This document shows, piece after piece, positions 53,223-64,000 of a stretch of DNA of 64,000 nucleotides. How positions within the stretch are numbered: position 1 is the first letter of the stretch; each line of letters starts with the position of its first letter. Source of the DNA: SZUA-318 sp964412015. GTDB taxonomy: Bacteria; Gemmatimonadota; Gemmatimonadetes; Longimicrobiales; Gaopeijiaceae. Both the position numbers and the translations under genes were made by a program. The stretch covers positions 1 through 64,000 of the forward strand of contig CAYPMO010000004.1 in assembly GCA_964412015.1 (NCBI GenBank), written 5' to 3'. The notes beneath the pieces are model-generated. The model ran no database searches. It was given only the letters and a program-made list of their open reading frames with translations, and was not told where the DNA came from.

Positions 53223-53236
53223 GAAAGGCGCACCGG

Positions 53237-53255
53237 GAGGGCCCCGCAGGCCCTC
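53237..53255 (+). terminator. hairpin after the beta-lactamase-like gene
   Basis: Arms GAGGGCC / GGCCCTC with a 5-base loop, 15 bases past the stop. No U tract. Confidence 0.45.
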
Positions 53256-53374
53256 GTGGGGGCCGTCCACGCGGCAGTCCGGGCCCGGTGTCCAGGCCGT
53301 CCGAGCCATTGTACATTTAGCGCGCCTTTCCAGGCGCCTTCGGCCACGTTCACCTTCCTGACGAGCCCACACCA

Positions 53375-55819
<2,445 letters not shown>

Positions 55820-55850
55820 GTCGGCCGGCGACCAACCACGAAAGCATCGG

Positions 55851-55880
55851 AGGGCCCCGCGGCTTCAGCCGCGGGGCCCT
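55851..55880. terminator. 13-bp hairpin between convergent genes
   Basis: Perfect stem that begins AGGGCCCCGCGGC with a 4-base loop, between hppA and the isocitrate dehydrogenase gene. It can act on both strands. Confidence 0.75.
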
Positions 55881-55932
55881 TCCGCTCCGGGGCGCTCCGG
55901 GGACGCCGGCCCGCCGCTCGCGGGAGGTTGCG

Positions 55933-58158
<2,226 letters not shown>

Positions 58159-58377
58159 GGGACACCGGCCCGGGGCAGCTCCGCCCCGCGGCCGCGCAGC
58201 CCCGGGGCGAGAAAAAACGCTCCTCAAACTAAGGCGCTGAATCGCTACGTCATCCCCCGCACGGAGCGACGAGCATGAGGGGACGCGCGCGGGGCTTCAC
58301 AGGGGCGCCCCATGGGCTATGTTGGCGCGAGCGGCCCCGCACGGGCGCCGCTCCGTCGCGCCACCCGAGGATCGGCC

Positions 58378-60984
58378 ATGCTCACCGCACTCGCCTTCGC
58401 ACTCCTGCTCCAGGTCCCCCCCACCGCGACTCTCGCTCCCGGGACCCGATACGATCCATCCATCCCCACGCTCCGCCAGGTCGTGGGCCACGATGTCACC
58501 GAGGCGATCACGACGCCGGACCAGGTCGTCGCGTACTTCCGGGCCCTCGCTGCCGCCGCCCCCGAGCGGAGCCGCCTGATCGAGTACGGCCGGAGCTTCG
58601 AGGGACGTCCGACGATCCTGCTCGTGATCGGCTCGGCCGAGCGCATCGCGCGACTGGAAGCGGTGAAAGCCGACCTGAAGCGGCTCGCGGACCCACGGGG
58701 GCTCGACGCCGCCGACACGGAGGCGCTGGTGCGTGATCTGCCGGTGGTGGTCGCCCTCGTACACAACGTCCACGGCAACGAGGTCAGCACGGCGGGAGCC
58801 GCGCTGGCGGAAGCCTACCATCTCCTGGCCGCACAGGGCGATGCGACCGTGGACCTGGTCCTCCGGGAGTCTCTGGTCCTCATCGACCCATTGCAGAACC
58901 CGGACGGCCGCGCCCGCTTCGTATACCAGAACATGGTGGGCGTGGGGCGCTGGCCCGACGCCGACCCGCTGACGGCCGAGCACGACGAGCCGTGGCCGGG
59001 CGGCCGCGGCAACCACTACCTCTTCGACCTCAACCGCGACTGGTTCGCCCAGACCCAGATCGAGACCCGCGGGCGCGTGGCCGCGCTCCTCGAGTTCATG
59101 CCTCACGTGGTCTCCGACCTCCACGAGATGGGCGGGAACTCCACATACTACTTCCCTCCCAACGCCATCCCCGGGAACACGTGGACGACCGATGAGCAGC
59201 GCGAGCTGAACGACTACCTCGGTCAAGCCATGGCAGCCGCGTTCGACGAGCGGGGCTTCGCCTACTTCAACCGCGACACGTACGACGCGTTCTTCCCCGG
59301 CTACGGGGTGTCGTGGCCCATGGCGCAGGGGGCGATCGGAGCCACGTACGAGATGGCGTCGGCGCGCGGCCTCGTCTTCCGACGGAGCGACGGCACGCTG
59401 CTCACGTACGGCGACGGAGTGCTCCGCCACTTCACGGCCGCGCTCGCCACGCTTCGCGCCGCGGCCGAAGCCCGCGAGCGCGTCGTGCGAGCGTTCCTCG
59501 AGTTCCGCCGGAGCGCGGTCGCGATGGGCGAGACGGGCCCCCGCGAGTACGTGCTCCACTCGGCGCACGACCCGGTGATGGCGGCACGGCTCGCAGAGCT
59601 CCTGGTCGCCAACGGCATCGAGGTCGGTCGCGCGACGGCCCCCGTGCAACTCGCCGGCCGTACCCTGCCCGAGGGCCGGACGTACGTCGTGCCGCTGGCA
59701 CAGCCCGGCCACCGCCTGCTCCGCAATATGCTGGACCGCCACACGCCGATGGACGACGAGTTCGTATCCCTCCAGATCGAGCGGCGCGCCAACCGTCAGC
59801 CGGACCAGATCTACGACGTCACCGCGTGGAGTCTCCCGCTGCTCTGGGACGTGGAGCTGCACCCCGCCACACGGCCGACCGGAGCGCCGACCGAACCTGT
59901 ACGGAAGGAGATCGTCACGCCGCAGGCCCCGAGTCTCCCCGGAGCCACCGTCGGGTACCTGATCCCGTGGAGCACCGCGGGTGCCGCCGCAGTGACGGAA
60001 GCTCTCGGCGCAGCCATCCGCGTCCGGTCCGCGGGAGGAAGCTTCGTCCTGGACGGACGCACCTTCGGCGTGGGCACGGCGATCGTGCGAACCTCGGAGA
60101 ACGGGCCGGACCTCGCGGAGAGGCTCTCGCCCATCGTCGCGCGGCACGGCGCGGAGGCGGTCCCTGTGGACGACTCCTACGTACGCGAGGGAACGAGCCT
60201 CGGAAGCGGCCGCAACCGGTCGCTCAGGGAGCCACGCGTCCTGCTCGTCTACGACCAACCAGGGTCGTCCCTGTCGGTCGGATGGGCCCGCTACGTCCTG
60301 GAGCGCCGGTACGGGCTTCGGGCCTCCGCCGTCCGCACGTCGACCCTCGGCCGGGCGACCCTCTCCGACTACGACGTGATCGTCTTCCCCAGCGGCAACT
60401 ACGCGAGCGCCGTCGGTCAGGCCCTCGTGGAGCGCATCCAGGCCTGGATGCGGGACGGCGGCACCGTCGTGACCATGGCCGAGTCCACGGCGTGGGCGAG
60501 CCGCGCGGGGCTGTTGGCCACGAGCGCGGAGCGCCGTGGCGGGAGGAAGGAGGGGACGCCCGCGCCCGCGAAGGGCACCCCGGAGCAGCCCATCGACTAC
60601 CTGGACGCGATCGCCCCGGCGGACGAGGCTCCGGAGCAAACGCCCGGCGCCATCCTCCGCGTCCTGCTCGACACCGACCACTGGCTCTCGGCGGGCACGG
60701 ACGGCGAGATCGGAGCCATGGTGGACGGGACCCGGGTCTTCTCCCCGATCACGCTGGATCGAGGCCAAAACGTGGGCCGGTACGCCGAGGAAGACGAGAT
60801 GGTGCTCTCCGGGATCGTCTGGGACGTCGCGCAGTCCCAGCTCGCGAGCAAGGCGTACCTGATCCATCAACCGGTGGGCCGGGGGCAGCTCATCGCGTTC
60901 GCCGAGGATCCCAACTATCGCGCCTACGCCGAAGCGACCGAGCTCCTGTTCATGAACGCGGTGCTGTTGGGGCCGGGGAGGTAG
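58378..60984 (+). CDS. M14-type zinc carboxypeptidase, copy 2
   Basis: An 868-residue exported peptidase, alignable end to end with copy 1 at 49559 (869 residues). Shared blocks: LAPGTRYDP at the N-terminus, HNVHGNEVS zinc motif (copy 1 has HGIHGNEIS), LHEMGGNSTY, YFNRDTYD, and the same C-terminal amidotransferase-like half with VIVFPSGNYASAV and WMRDGGTVVTMAEST. The catalytic Glu is in ATYEMAS. ATG with GAGG at eight bases. The two copies may differ in substrate loops, since the N-terminal signal and the segment around residues 180-200 vary. It stands alone between divergent and convergent neighbours. Confidence 0.9.
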   Translation: MLTALAFALLLQVPPTATLAPGTRYDPSIPTLRQVVGHDVTEAITTPDQVVAYFRALAAAAPERSRLIEYGRSFEGRPTILLVIGSAERIARLEAVKADLKRLADPRGLDAADTEALVRDLPVVVALVHNVHGNEVSTAGAALAEAYHLLAAQGDATVDLVLRESLVLIDPLQNPDGRARFVYQNMVGVGRWPDADPLTAEHDEPWPGGRGNHYLFDLNRDWFAQTQIETRGRVAALLEFMPHVVSDLHEMGGNSTYYFPPNAIPGNTWTTDEQRELNDYLGQAMAAAFDERGFAYFNRDTYDAFFPGYGVSWPMAQGAIGATYEMASARGLVFRRSDGTLLTYGDGVLRHFTAALATLRAAAEARERVVRAFLEFRRSAVAMGETGPREYVLHSAHDPVMAARLAELLVANGIEVGRATAPVQLAGRTLPEGRTYVVPLAQPGHRLLRNMLDRHTPMDDEFVSLQIERRANRQPDQIYDVTAWSLPLLWDVELHPATRPTGAPTEPVRKEIVTPQAPSLPGATVGYLIPWSTAGAAAVTEALGAAIRVRSAGGSFVLDGRTFGVGTAIVRTSENGPDLAERLSPIVARHGAEAVPVDDSYVREGTSLGSGRNRSLREPRVLLVYDQPGSSLSVGWARYVLERRYGLRASAVRTSTLGRATLSDYDVIVFPSGNYASAVGQALVERIQAWMRDGGTVVTMAESTAWASRAGLLATSAERRGGRKEGTPAPAKGTPEQPIDYLDAIAPADEAPEQTPGAILRVLLDTDHWLSAGTDGEIGAMVDGTRVFSPITLDRGQNVGRYAEEDEMVLSGIVWDVAQSQLASKAYLIHQPVGRGQLIAFAEDPNYRAYAEATELLFMNAVLLGPGR

Positions 60985-61067
60985 GGGCTCTCGACACCGC
61001 CGAGCGCTTCCGTGGCCGACGTGCTCGCCCCGACGATGGATGATCGGGATCGCGGCGTTCGCCGCCC

Positions 61068-62114
61068 CTACCGCAGCAGGAACCCGTCCCTCAGCGGATC
61101 CTCGGGATCCAGGAAGAACTCGCTCCGGCCCGTGATGTGCGCGGTTCCGCTCACCCGGGGGACCACCGCGTCGTGGGGGCCCACCCGGGTGGTGCCCACG
61201 ACGCGCCCGCCGAACGTCGTCCCGAGCACGCTCTCGACGACGATGTCCTCCCCCTCCGCCAACTCGCCCCTCGCGTGGTGCAAGGCCAGCCTGGCGCTCA
61301 CGCCGGTCCCGGTCGGGCTCCGGTCCACCTCGCCGTCGGCGAAGACGCAGACGTTACGGGAATGGTGCGCCGGGTCGTGCGCCGGCCCCACGAAGATCGT
61401 CCCGTACAGGAAGCTCAAGTCGGCGTCCACCGGGTGGTGAGGAGGGTCGGCTGCCGATACGGCAGCCTTGATGGCCCGCCCGGCGTCGATCAGCCGCCCG
61501 ACCTCCGCCGGCAGCAGCTCGAAGCCGACCGAAGCCGCATCCACGAACGCGTAGAAGGCCCCTCCGAACGCCACGTCGTAGAGGACGGTCCCCAGCCCCG
61601 GCACGTCCACGTCGCGGTCCAGGACAGCGACGAACGACGGCACGTTGACGAACGACACCGACGTCACCCGGCCGGCCTCGACCCGACCCCAGGCCTCGAC
61701 GAATCCCGCCGGGGTGTCGATCCCCACCCGGTTGTCGCCCTCACGACAAGGAAGGAGCCCGAGCTCCAGCACGACGGTCGTCACGCCGATGATCCCGTGG
61801 CCGCACATCGTGCTGTACCCCTCGTTGTGCGTGAACAGCACGCCGAGGTCCGCACCGGGCGTGACGGGGGGCACCACGAGGCACCCGTACATGTCCGGGT
61901 GTCCCCGGGGCTCCCACATCAGGGCGGTACGAATCGCGTCGTGCCGGGCCAGGGCATCCCGACGGCGGGCCAGGATCGTGTCTCCCTCCAGGCCGGGAAA
62001 CCCGTCCAGGACGACCCGGAGCGGCTCGCCAGCGGCGTGTGCGTCCACCGCCAGGATGCGCCGGAACCCTGCCTGCGGGGACCAGGTGCGTGCCGCATCG
62101 GCCCAATGTCTCAA
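61068..62114 (-). CDS. trans-3-hydroxy-L-proline dehydratase (proline racemase family)
   Basis: A 348-residue enzyme. The first active Cys is kept (Cys104 in STMCGHG), but the second Cys of proline racemase is Thr268 in DRSPTGTG. Cys plus Thr is the pattern of trans-3-hydroxy-L-proline dehydratase, which gives pyrroline-2-carboxylate; racemases have Cys/Cys. VDAHAAGEPLRVV is the family N-terminus. Cytosolic, part of hydroxyproline (collagen-derived) breakdown. Neighbouring M14 peptidases fit a protein- or peptide-degrading life, but this is inference. Divergent from the next gene with only 47 bases between the starts. Confidence 0.9.
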   Translation of the reverse strand: MRHWADAARTWSPQAGFRRILAVDAHAAGEPLRVVLDGFPGLEGDTILARRRDALARHDAIRTALMWEPRGHPDMYGCLVVPPVTPGADLGVLFTHNEGYSTMCGHGIIGVTTVVLELGLLPCREGDNRVGIDTPAGFVEAWGRVEAGRVTSVSFVNVPSFVAVLDRDVDVPGLGTVLYDVAFGGAFYAFVDAASVGFELLPAEVGRLIDAGRAIKAAVSAADPPHHPVDADLSFLYGTIFVGPAHDPAHHSRNVCVFADGEVDRSPTGTGVSARLALHHARGELAEGEDIVVESVLGTTFGGRVVGTTRVGPHDAVVPRVSGTAHITGRSEFFLDPEDPLRDGFLLR

Positions 62115-62161
62115 GGAAGCTCCCTCCTTGCTCGCGTGGTCTCTTTTCAGAAGATTGACCG

Positions 62162-63559
62162 ATGGATTCTTCCAGCCCTAAACCGGTAACGGATATGGCC
62201 GAACAGCGAAACGGCTCCGCCACGGACGTGGAGACCCAGGTTCCCACGAGGGTTTCCCCCCCGGAATCGACCCCGGAGGACGTCATGCCCGAGACCCAGC
62301 CGTCCGCCCCTGGCGCGATGGAATACGACTACACGAATTTCTACTTCGGCGCCGGGGACGATCCGTTCGCCCTCATCGGGCCCTTCGACGACTGGTGGCG
62401 TGAGGTCAAGCCCGCGGGCTACTACCTCTACGAGCTGCCGCTCCACTCGGCTCCCACCACCACGGTGGACGTGGAGGACACGAAGACCCACGAGATCCGC
62501 CACGGGCTCATCAACTTCGCCTCCTACAACTACCTCGGCTTGTCGTACCGGCCGGAAGTCAAGGAAGCCATCAAGGCGGCCGTGGACAAGTACGGCGGCG
62601 GCGCCTCCGGCTCGCCCATCCTGAGCGGCACCACGGACCTGCACCGACGGTTCGCCGACGAGCTCGCCGACTTCAAGAGCCAGGAGGCGGCGCTCGTCTT
62701 CCCCACGGGGTATTCCGCGAACGTCGGCACGATCGCCGGCCTGATGCGCTCCGGCGACCTGATCGTGGCCGACCAGTACGCCCACGCGTCGGTGGTGGAC
62801 GGCATGATCCTGTCCAAGGCCACCTCGCGCTTCTTCCGGCACAACAAGGTCGCGGACTTGGACCGGAAACTCGCGGACTTCCCGGGCAAGAAGCTCGTCG
62901 TGGTCGAGGGCGTCTACTCCATGGATGGCGACGTCCCCCCCCTGTCGGACATCGTCGAGGTCTGCCGCAAGCACCGCGCCCGCCTCATGATCGACGAAGC
63001 CCACTCCGCGTTCCTGTTCGGCGAGAACGGCCGGGGTGTGGCCGAGGCCCAAGGGATGGAGGACGAGATCGACATCCATCTCGGGACCTTCTCCAAGACC
63101 CTGGGAGGCCAGGGAGGCTACATCGCCGGCTCGTTCCAGATGGTGAACTACATCCGGGGTTTCTCCCGGTCTCGCTTCTTCTCGTGCGCGCTCTCCCCGG
63201 TGATCGTGGCGGGATTGCGCAAGTCGCTCGAGATCGCCCGCAAGGAACCCCACTTGCGTCAGAAGCTCTGGCACAACGTCGCCTTCATGCGCAAGAAACT
63301 CGCGGACCACAACGTCCCCGTGGGAGACACCTCCTCGCAGGTCATCCCGATCATGGTCCGGGACGATGCCCGCATCTTCCATATGGGCGAGGAGGTATTC
63401 CGCGCGGGCGTCTTCATCAACCCGGTGAAGTACCCCGCCGTGGGAAAGCACAAGTCCCGCTTCCGGATGTCCATATCGGCCGCGCATACGGAAGAGGAGT
63501 TGGACAAGGGCGCCGACATCATCATCGGCGTTCTGAAGAAGTACGGGATATGTCAGTAG
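62162..63559 (+). CDS. alpha-oxoamine synthase family PLP enzyme
   Basis: A 465-residue enzyme of the group that joins an amino acid and an acyl-CoA (serine palmitoyltransferase, 8-amino-7-oxononanoate synthase, KBL). The PLP lysine is in FSKTLGGQGGYIAG, and MIDEAHSAFLFGENGRG and FASYNYLGLSYRPEVKEA, GSPILSGTTDLHRRFADEL are family blocks. An N-terminal extension of about 105 residues (with TNFYFGAGDDPFALIG) is not seen in the biotin-pathway enzyme, so a serine-palmitoyltransferase-like or secondary-metabolite role is more likely. Its stop overlaps the start of the next gene by ten bases. Confidence 0.88.
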   Translation: MDSSSPKPVTDMAEQRNGSATDVETQVPTRVSPPESTPEDVMPETQPSAPGAMEYDYTNFYFGAGDDPFALIGPFDDWWREVKPAGYYLYELPLHSAPTTTVDVEDTKTHEIRHGLINFASYNYLGLSYRPEVKEAIKAAVDKYGGGASGSPILSGTTDLHRRFADELADFKSQEAALVFPTGYSANVGTIAGLMRSGDLIVADQYAHASVVDGMILSKATSRFFRHNKVADLDRKLADFPGKKLVVVEGVYSMDGDVPPLSDIVEVCRKHRARLMIDEAHSAFLFGENGRGVAEAQGMEDEIDIHLGTFSKTLGGQGGYIAGSFQMVNYIRGFSRSRFFSCALSPVIVAGLRKSLEIARKEPHLRQKLWHNVAFMRKKLADHNVPVGDTSSQVIPIMVRDDARIFHMGEEVFRAGVFINPVKYPAVGKHKSRFRMSISAAHTEEELDKGADIIIGVLKKYGICQ

Positions 63560-64000
63560 GGACGTACGATTTTCGTACCGGGGTCAGCGCGTTCTTCGAG
63601 ATGGCGACCTCGGACGCCTTGGGGGTGCTCCCCGAGTACCTCCAGCCGATCGAGGTGCGCCACCAGCGGAGCGTCCTGTCGGTGACCGCGTTCCTCTTCG
63701 AGGAGAGTGACGTCGGTCCCTACACGGAGCTCATGTTCGCCGTCGTGGTGCCGCCCATGGTGGCCGCCTGGGGCCACCACGCCAAGGCGGGCTTCTACCC
63801 GTTCTGGGCGGCCACCAGCTCCGCGGAGGCGCGACGCCGCCGCTCGGAACGGTACCACTTCCCCTATCTGGACCGGGACATCGACGCCCAGTTCATCGAG
63901 ACCCCGGGCCGGCTGCGCGTGCGTGCCTGGGGGAACGGCCAGCCGATCGTGGATTTCAGCGTGACCCAGGGCGAGTGGGAGTCCACGAGCCACCTCCTCC
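63550..64000 (+). CDS. partial gene, acetoacetate-decarboxylase-like fold, cut by window end
   Basis: The first 150 codons of a gene that runs past the window. The ATG overlaps the end of the oxoamine synthase gene by ten bases, so the two are coupled. The protein starts MSVGTYDFRTGVSAFFEMA and contains PEYLQPIEVRHQRSVLSVTAFLFEESDVGPYTELMFAVVV, positions 29-68, which recalls the acetoacetate-decarboxylase / DUF2071 type. A basic stretch (RRRRSERYHFPYL) follows. No catalytic Lys can be placed yet. Together with the oxoamine synthase it may modify a beta-keto product. Stop codon not in the window. Confidence 0.65.
   Translation, partial: MSVGTYDFRTGVSAFFEMATSDALGVLPEYLQPIEVRHQRSVLSVTAFLFEESDVGPYTELMFAVVVPPMVAAWGHHAKAGFYPFWAATSSAEARRRRSERYHFPYLDRDIDAQFIETPGRLRVRAWGNGQPIVDFSVTQGEWESTSHLL

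Overview
The window is uniformly GC-rich (by eye well above 60 percent) and densely coded on both strands. The gene set fits a Gram-negative, probably aerobic, heterotrophic bacterium of the Gemmatimonadota (Acidobacteriota is the main alternative). The clues are a PadR regulator next to a large orphan MacB/FtsX-type permease, many lipoprotein signals, a TonB plug lipoprotein, a tricorn-like S41 protease, two very similar M14 peptidases, and GTG/TTG starts. The assignment rests on gene content and is inference. No rRNA, tRNA, CRISPR array, insertion sequence or prophage was seen. A run of ten N at 47882-47891 shows that this is a scaffold, so linkage across that point is not proven.

Layout. 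217-4952: DUF1801 protein, endonuclease/exonuclease/phosphatase protein, permease-PadR pair with a perfect operator-like palindrome, and a 57-residue protein. 5023-12497: serine beta-lactamase-like hydrolase, penicillin-acylase-type lipoprotein, argininosuccinate synthase, SMP-30-like lipoprotein, ACT-domain protein, small TPR-like protein. 12594-17401: tricorn-like protease and a sodium:solute symporter. 17477-21735: biotin ligase plus an OadG/OadA/OadB-type sodium-pumping decarboxylase, ended by a 17-bp perfect hairpin. 21870-25706: polyamine pair (deoxyhypusine-synthase-like protein and a eukaryote-type ornithine decarboxylase), TonB plug lipoprotein, CHMI-type isomerase, lipoprotein. 25817-26603: VapBC-like toxin-antitoxin module with its operator. 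26673-37907: carbohydrate region with a GH10-like lipoprotein, malonate transporter MadLM behind a very large AlkP-GH2 fusion, then 4-alpha-glucanotransferase and pullulanase. 37918-40726: cysteine-desulfurase-like protein and M81 lipoprotein. 41031-46437: complete NAD-linked [NiFe]-hydrogenase operon hoxFUYHW with a response regulator attached; a histidine kinase lies convergent to it. 48181-60984: unknown exported protein, two M14 peptidases flanking a degenerate class A beta-lactamase-like protein, membrane pyrophosphatase and monomeric isocitrate dehydrogenase. 61068-64000: trans-3-hydroxyproline dehydratase, alpha-oxoamine synthase and a coupled, truncated gene.

How they may work together. 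Several systems feed or use an ion gradient (OadB-type decarboxylase, MadLM, sodium:solute symporter, membrane pyrophosphatase). The hydrogenase would supply NADH from H2, so the cell looks like a heterotroph with hydrogen as an auxiliary electron source. The items most worth following are the AlkP-GH2 fusion whose phosphatase half has lost catalytic residues, the biotin ligase beside a decarboxylase with an atypical biotin site, and the hydrogenase operon with an embedded response regulator.
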